64,000 bases of DNA from Haloarcula rara (lineage in GTDB: Archaea; Halobacteriota; Halobacteria; Halobacteriales; Haloarculaceae). The notes under the pieces were generated by a model that was not told the origin of the DNA, did not search any database, and worked only from the letters and a program-made list of their open reading frames with translations. A program made the translations under genes and the position numbers. Positions 39,696 to 48,153 of the stretch are shown in pieces (position 1 is the first letter of the stretch; each line of letters opens with the position of its first letter). The DNA lies in NCBI RefSeq assembly GCF_029338235.1, contig NZ_CP119785.1, forward strand, positions 372,001 through 436,000. The letters are read 5' to 3'.

Positions 39696-40874
39696 TCACT
39701 CGGCCACGGACGATTGTTCGCCCACTTTTTCGGCCAGTTTCTTGGCGACAGCGACGCCAAGCCCCTGTTTGTCACCGGTGTACTCGGCGTGGCCCTCGCC
39801 CTCGACGAGCAGGGCTCTGGTCCCCGCTTCGCCCATCACACCGGCGTCGTTCGCGACGACGAAGGCGAGGTCGACCCGTTCGATGAGGTCACGGGCGCGG
39901 GCGAGCAACCCCTCGTCCCCGCCCGTCGACTCGACCTTGAACCCGACGATGGGCAGGTCTGGATGGTCGGCCCGGACGGTGTCGATGAGCTTGGGCGTCG
40001 GTTCGAGCTCGAGGGTCAGTCGCTCCTGGCCGCTGCGTATCTTCTCGGCGGCGGCGTCGACGGTGTAGTCCGAGATGGCGGCGGCCGAGACGAGCGCGTC
40101 GGCCTCGTCGGCGACCTCGGCGACGGCGGCGGTCATCTCGGCGGCCGATTCGACGCGTTCGACGGTCGCGTAGGGGACCTCCATGCCATCCTGAACCAGC
40201 GTCACCTCGGCCCCGAGAACGTGACAGGCCCGGGCGACCGCTCGGCCGGTCCGGCCCGAGGCGCGGTTCGAGAGGGTCCGCACCGGGTCGATTGCCTCCG
40301 TGGTCGCGCCAGCGGTGACGACGACGTGCCGACCCGTGAGGGGTCGGGCGCCCGCCGCCCGCGCGACCGCCGTGACGATGGCCTCCGCCGTCGCGATTTT
40401 CGCCTTCCCCTCTTCGATGCGGGGGTTCACAAAATCGACGCCCCAGGACTTGACCCGGGAGATGGCGTCGAGCACGCCGGGATGGTCGTACATCGGCTCG
40501 TGCATCGCCGGGGCCACGACGACGGGCAGACCCGCACCGAGCGCCGTCGTCGCCGTCGTCGTCACTGGCGTGTCGTCGACGGCGGCGGCGACCTTCCCCA
40601 CCGTGTTCGCGGTCGCCGGCGCGAGCAGGAGGACGTCGCCCCACCCGTCGACGCCACAGAGCTCGACGTGTTCGACCCGGCCCGTGAGGCCGGTCACGAC
40701 GTCGTTCTCCGTCGCAAACTCGACGGCCCAGGGGTGGACGATACCCGTCGCGCTGTCGGTCATGACCGCCCGGACCGCGGCCCCCTGGCGGCGAAGCTCG
40801 TGGGCCAGTTCCACGGTCTTGACCGCCGCGATGGAGCCCGAAACACCGAGAACGACGTTGACTCCCTCCAACAT
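39696..40874 (-). CDS. coaBC: Bifunctional phosphopantothenoylcysteine decarboxylase / phosphopantothenate-cysteine ligase
   Basis: A protein of 392 aa catalysing two steps of coenzyme A synthesis: coupling of 4-phosphopantothenate with cysteine and decarboxylation to phosphopantetheine. The N-terminal flavoprotein domain (LGVSGSIAAVKTVELAHEL, LAPATANTVGKVA, PAMHEPMY) ends near residue 180. The C-terminal CoaB domain starts at GRHVVVTAGATTEAIDPVR and contains ISDYTVDAAAEKI and VGFKVES. Length and order match archaeal CoaBC. It lies upstream of the Mrp operon on the same strand with a 92-bp gap, and downstream of the TrxB-like gene. Confidence 0.9.
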   Translation of the reverse strand: MLEGVNVVLGVSGSIAAVKTVELAHELRRQGAAVRAVMTDSATGIVHPWAVEFATENDVVTGLTGRVEHVELCGVDGWGDVLLLAPATANTVGKVAAAVDDTPVTTTATTALGAGLPVVVAPAMHEPMYDHPGVLDAISRVKSWGVDFVNPRIEEGKAKIATAEAIVTAVARAAGARPLTGRHVVVTAGATTEAIDPVRTLSNRASGRTGRAVARACHVLGAEVTLVQDGMEVPYATVERVESAAEMTAAVAEVADEADALVSAAAISDYTVDAAAEKIRSGQERLTLELEPTPKLIDTVRADHPDLPIVGFKVESTGGDEGLLARARDLIERVDLAFVVANDAGVMGEAGTRALLVEGEGHAEYTGDKQGLGVAVAKKLAEKVGEQSSVAE

Positions 40875-40933
40875 ACCCCTCCCTTAGCCGTCGCGGCCTA
40901 AAAGTTCGACCGTCCCGGCGACTCGCTCGGCGG

Positions 40934-41671
40934 CTAGTCTTCGTCGACGAGACTCGGGTGCATTGTCGGTTCTTCGGGGTGTGGCTCCGCGAAGGCCTCC
41001 CGCATCCGCTCAATCGACTCTGCCTCGCGCCGCTCGCGCGCCGCCTCGTCTATCTCCGTACATCCCGGCGGGACATCGCGGCCCCGCTCGGTGAAGTAGC
41101 CCTCCGGGACCGTCCAGTCGTGGTAGAAGTCGACGTCGCTGTCCTCGACGACCGCGAGACCGACCTGTGCGCCGTGGCCGGCGGCGACGACGGTCTGGTG
41201 GTGTTGCTCGGACAGGCGGCCCGCCACGTACAGGCCCTCGACCGTCGTCGAGCCGAAGTCGTCGACGCCGACGAACGTCTTCGAGCCGCGGTCGAGGAAG
41301 TCCACGTCGAGGCCCTCCAGATACGTCGCGTCGGACCACGAGGCCGCGACGACGTAGTCGGCCTCGTAGCTGTCGCCGTCGGCGGCCAGCAGTTCGAACC
41401 CGTCACCCTCGCGGGTCACACGCTGGATACGCCCGTCTGCGAACGTGGCGCCCGCGTCTTCGACCTGTTCCTCCAGCAAGTCCAGCAGAAGCCGGGGGTT
41501 GACCCCGGCCGGGAAGCCCGGGTAGTTCTCGAGGTGGGCGTTGCGCCGCAGGATTGATTCGCCGGTCGAGACGACGGTCGTCTGGAGCCCCGCCCGGCCA
41601 GTATAGAGGGCCGCCGAGAGCCCCGCGACGCCGCCACCGACCACGACCACCGAAGTGTCCGATGTTGCCAT
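40934..41671 (-). CDS. FAD-dependent oxidoreductase, thioredoxin-reductase-like
   Basis: A protein of 245 aa. SVVVVGGGVAGLSAALYTGR at the N terminus binds FAD, EGLYVAGRLSEQHHQTVVAAG is the C-terminal FAD motif. The central NADPH-binding domain and the redox C-x2-C of true thioredoxin reductases are missing, so the protein resembles the shortened haloarchaeal TrxB-like flavoproteins. It ends in a polar tail (EEPTMHPSLVDED). The start is ATG 41671; the frame to 41713 is an upstream extension. The adjacent coaBC gene is 59 bp downstream. Confidence 0.75.
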   Translation of the reverse strand: MATSDTSVVVVGGGVAGLSAALYTGRAGLQTTVVSTGESILRRNAHLENYPGFPAGVNPRLLLDLLEEQVEDAGATFADGRIQRVTREGDGFELLAADGDSYEADYVVAASWSDATYLEGLDVDFLDRGSKTFVGVDDFGSTTVEGLYVAGRLSEQHHQTVVAAGHGAQVGLAVVEDSDVDFYHDWTVPEGYFTERGRDVPPGCTEIDEAARERREAESIERMREAFAEPHPEEPTMHPSLVDED

Positions 41672-41823
41672 ACGAGACGTTGCCCACGACCGGAAAGAAA
41701 ACTGCCGGTTCACCCACCATCCGAGTGAGTGCCGTCTTCGGGGTCCTCCGGGTCGCTACTGCCGGTATCGGTATCTGGCACTACCCGAAGCCTCTTAATG
41801 ATTCACCCACTAGTAGGGCCATA

Positions 41824-43038
41824 ATGACCGACACCGTCGACGAGGTGGACCTGCCCTACGACGAGGGCGCCTCCATGCAAAAGAAGATCGAGGCGCTGCA
41901 GGAGCGTCTGGAGGTGCTCGAATCCCAGAACGAGGAGATGCGGGACAAGCTGCTTGACGCCAACGCCGAGAACAACAAGTACCAGCAGAAGCTGGAGCGA
42001 CTCACTCACGAGAACAAGAAGCTCAAGCAGTCGCCGCTGTTCGTCGCCACGGTCCAGGAGCTCAACGACGACGGTGCTATCATCAAACAGCACGGCAACA
42101 ACCAGGAGGCCCTGACCGAGGTCACCGACGAGATGCGCGAGGACCTCGCGCCGGACGACCGCGTCGCCGTCAACAACTCCTTATCAATTGTCAAACAGCT
42201 CAACGACGAGACGGACGTCCGCGCTCGCGTGATGCAGGTCGACCAGTCGCCCGATGTCACCTTCGCCGACATCGGCGGCATCGAAGAGCAGATGGAGGAG
42301 GTCCGCGAGACCGTCGAGATGCCGCTTATCAACCCGGGGATGTTCGAGGAGGTCGGCATCGAGCCGCCAAGCGGTGTCCTACTGCACGGGCCGCCCGGCA
42401 CCGGCAAGACGATGCTCGCGAAAGCCGTCGCCAACGAGACCGACGCCACCTTCATCAAGATGGCCGGCTCAGAACTGGTCCACAAGTTCATCGGCGAGGG
42501 CGCAAAACTCGTCCGTGACCTGTTCGAACTCGCCCGCCAGGAGGAGCCCGCCGTCGTCTTCATCGACGAGATAGACGCCATCGCGGCCAAGCGGACCGAC
42601 TCGAAGACCTCCGGCGACGCCGAGGTCCAGCGGACGATGATGCAGCTGCTCTCGGAGATGGACGGCTTCGACGACCGCGGCGACATCCGCATCATCGCCG
42701 CGACCAACCGCTTCGATATGCTCGACCGCGCTATCCTCCGTCCGGGCCGGTTCGACCGCCTCATCGAGGTGCCCAACCCCGACGTCGAGGGTCGCGAGCA
42801 GATCTTCCAGATTCACACCCGCAGCATGAACGTCGCCGACGACGTGGACTTCGGCGAGCTCGCCGCCGAAATCGAGGACGCCTCCGGTGCCGACGTGAAG
42901 GCAATCTGTACGGAGGCCGGGATGTTCGCCATCCGCGACGACCGCACCGAGGTCCGGATGGAAGACTTCCACGACGCCTGGGTGAAGATTCAGCAGGACG
43001 AAGAAGAGGACGAGGACGTCTCGAAGACGTTCGCCTGA
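41824..43038 (+). CDS. pan: Proteasome-activating nucleotidase (PAN)
   Basis: A protein of 404 aa. It has an N-terminal coiled coil (MQKKIEALQERLEVLESQNE to about residue 75), an OB domain (SPLFVATVQELNDDGAIIKQ), and one AAA domain with Walker A GPPGTGKT, Walker B VVFIDEIDAI, sensor ATNRFDML and arginine fingers in RPGRFDRLIE. It unfolds proteins for the 20S proteasome. The C-terminal end, VSKTFA, lacks a clear HbYX gate-opening motif, so interaction with the 20S gate may differ. The start is ATG 41824 (MTDTVDEVDLPYDEG); the frame from 41554 is an antisense shadow. Confidence 0.95.
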   Translation: MTDTVDEVDLPYDEGASMQKKIEALQERLEVLESQNEEMRDKLLDANAENNKYQQKLERLTHENKKLKQSPLFVATVQELNDDGAIIKQHGNNQEALTEVTDEMREDLAPDDRVAVNNSLSIVKQLNDETDVRARVMQVDQSPDVTFADIGGIEEQMEEVRETVEMPLINPGMFEEVGIEPPSGVLLHGPPGTGKTMLAKAVANETDATFIKMAGSELVHKFIGEGAKLVRDLFELARQEEPAVVFIDEIDAIAAKRTDSKTSGDAEVQRTMMQLLSEMDGFDDRGDIRIIAATNRFDMLDRAILRPGRFDRLIEVPNPDVEGREQIFQIHTRSMNVADDVDFGELAAEIEDASGADVKAICTEAGMFAIRDDRTEVRMEDFHDAWVKIQQDEEEDEDVSKTFA

Positions 43039-43099
43039 GCGGCGCCCGAGGCCGGCTCCGTTCCAGAACACGGAAACCCCTCGAATTCTCAGTTCCGGT

Positions 43100-43732
43100 A
43101 TGGCCGTCGCAGACAGACTCCAGTCGCAGGCGAGAGCCTCCCCGCGCCGTGTCACCGCCGTGTTATCGCTCGTCGGCTACATCCTCGTCTTCGGGACGTT
43201 CGGCGGGGTCTTCCCGTTCCCATCCATCAGCAACGAGACCGTCATCCTGCTGTCCGACGCTATCGCGGTCGTCAACACCGCAGCGCTGACAGCCATCGTC
43301 GCCGGCGTCTACTTCATCCGGACCGACCAGGTCCGCAAGCACCGGGCGGCGATGCTTTCCGCGTTCGGACTCATCCTCGCCTTCCTCGTGCTGTACCTCC
43401 TGAAGGTCGGCGGCGGCTTCGAGAAGTCGATTCTGGTCGAGGGACCGGTCTACTACGCCTATCTGATTATGCTTGCCATCCACATTCTCCTTTCCGCCGT
43501 CTCGGTGCCGGTCGTCGTCCACGCCGTCGTCCTGGGACTGTCACACACGCCCGAGGAACTCCGACAGACCGCCCACGCAAAGGTCGGGCGCATCGCGGTC
43601 GCCGCGTGGGGGCTCTCGCTGTTTCTCGGCATCGTTACCTACGTCATGCTGAACCACATCTACGGCTGGGTGCCACGCGGTGAGGACGCCGCCCTGTTGC
43701 TGGCCATCGTCGGGCCGAGACTACGGCGATAG
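43100..43732 (+). CDS. DUF420 membrane protein
   Basis: A protein of 210 aa with about five helices. Two histidine sites typical of the family are visible (RKHRAAMLSAFGLILAF, and HILLSAVSVPVVVHAVVLGL), with a third in AHAKVGRIAVAAWGLSLFLG. DUF420 genes usually sit near cytochrome-oxidase genes, and here coxB and the ctaB-type gene lie about 5-6 kb downstream. Heme or copper handling is a guess. It lies 61 bp after PAN on the same strand. Confidence 0.75.
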   Translation: MAVADRLQSQARASPRRVTAVLSLVGYILVFGTFGGVFPFPSISNETVILLSDAIAVVNTAALTAIVAGVYFIRTDQVRKHRAAMLSAFGLILAFLVLYLLKVGGGFEKSILVEGPVYYAYLIMLAIHILLSAVSVPVVVHAVVLGLSHTPEELRQTAHAKVGRIAVAAWGLSLFLGIVTYVMLNHIYGWVPRGEDAALLLAIVGPRLRR

Positions 43733-43793
43733 GGCACCGCTCGTCGGACCGGCCAATCGAATCAGCTAACTTGTTGGTGTGTGGACATATACC

Positions 43794-44603
43794 ATGGGCG
43801 CGAGCACTATCAGTTCACCACTCGACGACGTCGAGTACCTCTCGCGGTCCCACCACCGCGTGGCCGCACTCGATGCGATGGCAGAGCGTCCCCGAAGTCG
43901 GGCCGAACTCCTGTCGGTTACTGCCGTCTCAGACTCCACCCTCAGGCGTACGCTACGGGCGTTCGAGGAGCGACGCTGGGTCCGACGTCGGGACGGGCAG
44001 TACGAGGCGACGGAGCTCGGGACGTTCGTCGCAACCGGGATGACGGAGTTCCTCGACCGGCTGGAAACCGAACAGGCACTGCGTGACGTGTGGGGACTGC
44101 TACCGACCGGTACGAGCGGGTTCACCGTCTGGATGTGGTCGGACGCGGTCGTGACGACCGCGGTGTCTGCAGACCCCTACCGCCCGGTGAACAGATTCGA
44201 GTCGTTGCTCGAGTCGACCAGTGAGGCCCGGGTTGTCGGGGCTGGCCTCGCCGTACTCGAACCGTGCATGGACGAGCTCTGTCGGCTGGCGACCGACGGC
44301 ACCGTCGAGATAGTCGATACGCCGACCGTCGTCGAACAGCTCCACAGGACCCACGCCGAGCAAGTATCCCGAATCACAGACAGTGAACAAGTCGCGGTTC
44401 GAACCCACGAGGACCTGCCGCCTCACGGGTTCGCCGTCTTCGACGGCCGCGTGGCCGTCACCGGGTGCGACCCCGAGAGCGGGACAGTGCGCGTGATTAT
44501 CGATGCCGACGCCCCCACGGCACGGGAGTGGGTGGCGTCACGCTGTGACGCCTACCGGGGAACGCACCCACCGCTTGCGTCCGGTCCAGCCGGTGGTCGG
44601 TAA
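43794..44603 (+). CDS. HTH regulator with FilR1-type middle domain
   Basis: A protein of 269 aa. The N terminus is a winged helix (VEYLSRSHHRVAALDAMAE, then LSVTAVSDSTLRRTLRAFEE and RRDGQYEATELGTF). The remaining 170 residues resemble the FilR1 domain of archaeal regulators, ending with DDLPPHGFAVFDGRVAVTG-like sequence (here EDLPPHGFAVFDGRVAV). The bound signal is unknown. ATG 43794 is preferred to the GTG/ATG frame opening at 43779. Two small genes follow on the same strand. Confidence 0.75.
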   Translation: MGASTISSPLDDVEYLSRSHHRVAALDAMAERPRSRAELLSVTAVSDSTLRRTLRAFEERRWVRRRDGQYEATELGTFVATGMTEFLDRLETEQALRDVWGLLPTGTSGFTVWMWSDAVVTTAVSADPYRPVNRFESLLESTSEARVVGAGLAVLEPCMDELCRLATDGTVEIVDTPTVVEQLHRTHAEQVSRITDSEQVAVRTHEDLPPHGFAVFDGRVAVTGCDPESGTVRVIIDADAPTAREWVASRCDAYRGTHPPLASGPAGGR

Positions 44604-44718
44604 CGCCGGGCCAGCCACTGCCCGGCGGGCAGCGACTGACAGTCGTGCAGTCGCTGCCGTCGTATCAGTCGATAGCTACCTCACGCACGCTCTCGTCAGT
44701 TCAATAGAGTGAGAGAGA

Positions 44719-44892
44719 ATGACAGACGCACATCGACTCGACTGTGAGACACAGGCCAACGACTGCCGGTTCATCGTCCAATCGGAAGACGAGTCCGAGG
44801 CCATCAGCCTGGCACAGAACCACATGCGAGACGAACACGGAAAGGAGTTCACCGACGAGGAACTCCGCGAGGAACACCTACAGACAGTGTGA
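44719..44892 (+). CDS. Small DUF1059-like protein
   Basis: A protein of 57 aa, too short to be obvious in long-ORF scans: MTDAHRLDCETQANDCRFIV, then QSEDESEAISLAQNHMRDEH and a charged end (EFTDEELREEHLQTV). The pattern C-x5-C-x-F...H-x4-H is that of DUF1059, a putative small metal-binding domain. A purine-rich AGAGAGA precedes the ATG. The next gene starts 8 bp after the stop, so the two are probably co-transcribed. Confidence 0.75.
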   Translation: MTDAHRLDCETQANDCRFIVQSEDESEAISLAQNHMRDEHGKEFTDEELREEHLQTV

Positions 44893-44900
44893 GACGAGCT

Positions 44901-45392
44901 ATGGAATCCACAGAACAGACGGTCACAGGAACCGAAGTCGAGCGCAGTTCGAAGCTCCAGCAGGGGTCCATCCTGATGACGCTCGCAGGCGTCGCGTTCG
45001 TCGGCTACGGCGTCGTCTTCCTGGCGCTGAATTTCCTGGGAAGCGGCTTCGAACTCGGCGTGAGCACGCTCGGCGGGCTGACGCCGGCGGAGCTGAACCC
45101 GGCCGTCGCCTACTACATCAGCCACCTGCACGTCGCCACGGCGGCCTTTATCATCTCGACGGGTATCGCGGTGACTGCGCTCTCGTGGTACGGTATCCAG
45201 CAGCGCCTCAGATGGGCGTGGGCAACGGCGGTCGTCGCCGCGGTCGTCGCCCTCGCTCTGGCGCTCCCGATGCACTGGACGGGCGGGGCGTTCGCCCACG
45301 ACTGGCTGACGCATCTCGGTCCCATCTACCTCGCCACGGCAGTGTTCGTGGTCGGGGCGGTCCTCGCCTACCAGGGGATAGCCGAGTCGTGA
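44901..45392 (+). CDS. Four-helix membrane protein
   Basis: A protein of 163 aa with a polar N-terminal 20 residues and four hydrophobic segments (about 24-47, 70-95, 105-125 and 133-157). His residues in the second and fourth helices (YYISHLHVATAAFIIS and DWLTHLGPIY) could bind a metal or heme. No family is recognised. It follows the DUF1059-like gene by 8 bp and is convergent with the ABC permease gene. Confidence 0.6.
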   Translation: MESTEQTVTGTEVERSSKLQQGSILMTLAGVAFVGYGVVFLALNFLGSGFELGVSTLGGLTPAELNPAVAYYISHLHVATAAFIISTGIAVTALSWYGIQQRLRWAWATAVVAAVVALALALPMHWTGGAFAHDWLTHLGPIYLATAVFVVGAVLAYQGIAES

Positions 45393-45441
45393 GGATCACC
45401 GCGGTATTTTTCGACGGGGAGAACACGCGCACCCCGACGGC

Positions 45442-46182
45442 TCAGTCCGTTCGAGGCAACAGCCACGCGCCGACAGCGAACGATACGACGGCACAGACCA
45501 CAAGCACTGCCAGCGGCACCACTATCTCGCCGTTTCCGGTGCTGACCGCTCGCACCCCCCGGGAGAAGTAGGTGAGCGGCGAGAGCCACGTGGGGAACCA
45601 CGCCGGAAGCAACTCCGGCGGGACGAACGTCTCCGAGAGGAAGAGCAAGGGCAGCGCGATACCGTTGCTCGCCGAGATGACGCCGTCCTGGGAGCTCGCG
45701 AGACTGCCCAGCATGGCGCCGACGCCACAGAACAGCGCGACGCCGAGCACGACGAAGGGCAGGAGGAGCGGCGAGAACACGATGTCGGCGCCGGTCAGCA
45801 CGACCATCAGGCCGAGCAGGAGCAGTCCCGCCAGCCCGATGATGACCGTGTTCACGAGCGTCTGTGCCAGCAGCCACTCGGGCCGGGTCAGCGGTGTGGT
45901 CGCCAGCTTCTCGAAGCGGTTGCCGTCGCGGTGGCGCGCGACCTCGCTGCCGACCCGCGAGAGCGGCGTGAAGAGGACGACCACTGCGAGATAGCCCGGC
46001 ACGTAGTAGGCCGGTTCACGGGTGAACAGCCCCCCGCCGCCGGGTCGCGTCTGGACCAGCACGCCGAAGATGACGACGATGATGAGCGGGAAAAAGAAGG
46101 TGAAGAAGACGGCTGTCCGGCGTCGCAGGAACGCGCGGCTGGCCGCGCGGGATTCGGACCGGAGCCGACCGAGGCGGCTCAT
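45442..46182 (-). CDS. ABC-2 type transporter permease
   Basis: A protein of 246 aa with six helices of the ABC-2 fold. RRRTAVFFTFFFPLIIVVIF begins the first helix; the coupling region GNRFEKLATTPLTRPEWLLA precedes helix 2, and SETFVPPELLPAWFPTWLSP is the typical loop between the last helices. The start is ATG 46182, overlapping the ATPase gene stop (ATGA); the frame to 46290 is an extension into that gene. It forms an exporter with the ATPase at 46179, whose substrate is unknown. Confidence 0.85.
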   Translation of the reverse strand: MSRLGRLRSESRAASRAFLRRRTAVFFTFFFPLIIVVIFGVLVQTRPGGGGLFTREPAYYVPGYLAVVVLFTPLSRVGSEVARHRDGNRFEKLATTPLTRPEWLLAQTLVNTVIIGLAGLLLLGLMVVLTGADIVFSPLLLPFVVLGVALFCGVGAMLGSLASSQDGVISASNGIALPLLFLSETFVPPELLPAWFPTWLSPLTYFSRGVRAVSTGNGEIVVPLAVLVVCAVVSFAVGAWLLPRTD

Positions 46183-47123
46183 CTGGCCCCTCCCGCGGCC
46201 GCGGAGGCGGTCTCTCTCGGCTCGCCCGACCGGCCGACGCCGGTACCGGTCAGTTCCAGATAGACGTCCTCGAGGTCCGGCTGTTTCCACGTCAGGCTGT
46301 CATAGCCCAGTCCGGCCGCGTCGAGCGCGTCGACGACGCCCCCGATGGACTCCGGACGGACGCCGTAGACGACCAGCCGGCCGTTCCGGAGCGTCGTCTG
46401 TGCCGGGTAGTCGATAGCATCGGCGGCCCCCGCATTGAACTCCCCGTCGACGAGGAGCTGGCTGTCGCCGCCGTGGTCGGCCACCAGCGCCTCGGGGGCG
46501 TCGAGCGCGACGAGCCGCCCGTCGGCCAGCAGCCCCACGCGGTCGGCGAGCCGCTGGGCCTCTTCCATGTAGTGGGTCGTCACGAGGATGGTGACGCCCC
46601 TGTCGGCCAGCCCCTCAAGTAGGTCCCACAGCGCCTGCCGGCCGGCCGGGTCGATGCCGGTCGTGGGCTCGTCCAGCACGAGCAAGTCGGGGTCGTTGAT
46701 GAGCGCCGTCGCCACACAGGTCCGGCGCTGCTGACCGCCCGAGAGGTTCTCGTAGTGGGTGTCGGCGGTGTCGGCCAGCCCGACGTCGTCCAGGACGGCG
46801 TCGACGTCCCGGGTCTCGTCGTACAGCCCGGCGTAGTAGCTGACCAGTTCGCGTGCCGTCAGTCGTTCGTGGGGGGTAAAGGACTGCGGGAGCAGGCCGA
46901 TGCGGTCGCGGTCGACCGCCGTCGGTGCCGCCCCGAACAGTTCGACGCGCCCCTCGGCGTCCGTGGTCCCGGTCAGCGCGCGAACGAGCGTCGTCTTGCC
47001 GGCCCCGTTCGGGCCGACCAGCGCAAGCACCTCGCCCGCCGTCGCCGACAGCGATACCCCGTCGAGTGCGACGGTGTCGCCGTAGCTTCGGCGGACCTCC
47101 TCCGCGACGAGTACCTCGGTCAT
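46179..47123 (-). CDS. ABC transporter ATP-binding protein
   Basis: A protein of 314 aa. Walker A GPNGAGKTT, Q-loop LPQSFTPHE, signature LSGGQQRRT, Walker B LLVLDEPTTGIDP and switch His in VTTHYMEEA are all intact, so it is an active ATPase of the ABC-2/DrrA/CcmA group. The last 90 residues form the extra domain typical of these exporters. It is encoded immediately before its permease. Confidence 0.9.
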   Translation of the reverse strand: MTEVLVAEEVRRSYGDTVALDGVSLSATAGEVLALVGPNGAGKTTLVRALTGTTDAEGRVELFGAAPTAVDRDRIGLLPQSFTPHERLTARELVSYYAGLYDETRDVDAVLDDVGLADTADTHYENLSGGQQRRTCVATALINDPDLLVLDEPTTGIDPAGRQALWDLLEGLADRGVTILVTTHYMEEAQRLADRVGLLADGRLVALDAPEALVADHGGDSQLLVDGEFNAGAADAIDYPAQTTLRNGRLVVYGVRPESIGGVVDALDAAGLGYDSLTWKQPDLEDVYLELTGTGVGRSGEPRETASAAAGGAR

Positions 47124-47172
47124 ACCCGTGGGTCAGAATCGATGGCCGAAAGCCGTTCCGTTCTCGGGGCGG

Positions 47173-47403
47173 CTACAACCGGTCCCGGACCTGCCGGACG
47201 ATACCGTCGATGTCGTAGTCGTCCTCGCTTTTCTCGTAGACCGCCTCGCCGTCGACGGTGACGCGGAAGACGCCGTGGTCGCCCGTCACCAGGCTCACGC
47301 GGTCGAGCTCGGTCTCCAGCGCGTTCAAAACCGCGCGCTGTACGTCCAGTGCTCGGTCGCGAAAGCCACAGGGAACGCAGTATTCTATTTCGACAGCCGT
47401 CAT
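47173..47403 (-). CDS. SelT/SelW/SelH-like (Rdx) redox protein
   Basis: A protein of 76 aa: TAVEIEYCVPCGFRDRALD carries the C-x2-C (Cys-Val-Pro-Cys) at the position of the Cys-x2-Sec motif of selenoprotein W, in the thioredoxin-like Rdx fold. Further segments VSLVTGDHGVFRVTVDGEAV and YDIDGIVRQVRDRL match the family. A disulfide/thiol redox role is expected. ATG 47403 is used; five further codons to 47418 are unlikely. Confidence 0.8.
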   Translation of the reverse strand: MTAVEIEYCVPCGFRDRALDVQRAVLNALETELDRVSLVTGDHGVFRVTVDGEAVYEKSEDDYDIDGIVRQVRDRL

Positions 47404-47454
47404 ATCCGTTGAGAGCAACGCCGCGGGTAAATGTCTGTGGCTGTTCGACCGGCG

Positions 47455-48153
47455 TCAGTCGAGCACGTTCGCGCGGAGCCAGCTGGCGACGGTGATGTCG
47501 AACCGGTGGACGGCGTACAGCAGCCCGACCGAGACGAGAAAGACAGCCGTCGAGAGCCCGTAGGACTGGCTCATCGCGACCTGGTACAGCGCCCCGCCGG
47601 CGCCGATGGCCCCGCCGACGACGGACGCGACGATGGGAAGCACACAGCTCACACACGAGAAGAGGCCGACCACGCCGCCGGCGAGCCCGCCGCTGGCGTC
47701 GACGACGGTGACGTAGACGAGATACGACAGGGCCAGATAGCCCGCCACTTTCCACGGCGTGAATACGACCGCGAGGGTCGTCCCGCTGTAGACGAACGAC
47801 GGAGCAAAGCCTGGCGGCGCCGCGAGCACGACGCGGAGTCCCGTACCCGCGCCGCCTGTGCCGAAGACGCCGCCGACGTAGCCAAGCAGGAGGCCGTAAC
47901 CGACGGCGACGGCCGCGGCGAGGTATCGGCGGCGGTCAGCGGCGGGCGCGGGTCGCACTCGCAGGAGCACCCAGGCGGCGACGTTGAGCCAGATAAAGGG
48001 GAAGGCGAGCAAGAACGCGTCCGTCGCGGCCCCGGGGAGCAAGAGGAGATACAGCAGCACCAGCAAGAGCTCCGTGTTGATGACGACGGCCCAGAGCGCG
48101 AGCGAGCGCCCCTCGGGTACCAGCCCGCGCCAGTCGTTCTCGAGCGTGCTCAT
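47455..48153 (-). CDS. Membrane protein with intramembrane Cys pair, adjacent to heme synthesis gene
   Basis: A protein of 232 aa, about seven helices. FSCVSCVLPIVASVVGGAIG near residue 175 places a C-x2-C within or at the edge of a membrane helix, preceded by GGLAGGVVGL, reminiscent of thiol-redox membrane proteins of the DsbD/CcdA type in general layout but without clear homology. It starts inside the stop of the CtaB-type gene (ATGA), so a role in heme or oxidase assembly is possible. Confidence 0.6.
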   Translation of the reverse strand: MSTLENDWRGLVPEGRSLALWAVVINTELLLVLLYLLLLPGAATDAFLLAFPFIWLNVAAWVLLRVRPAPAADRRRYLAAAVAVGYGLLLGYVGGVFGTGGAGTGLRVVLAAPPGFAPSFVYSGTTLAVVFTPWKVAGYLALSYLVYVTVVDASGGLAGGVVGLFSCVSCVLPIVASVVGGAIGAGGALYQVAMSQSYGLSTAVFLVSVGLLYAVHRFDITVASWLRANVLD

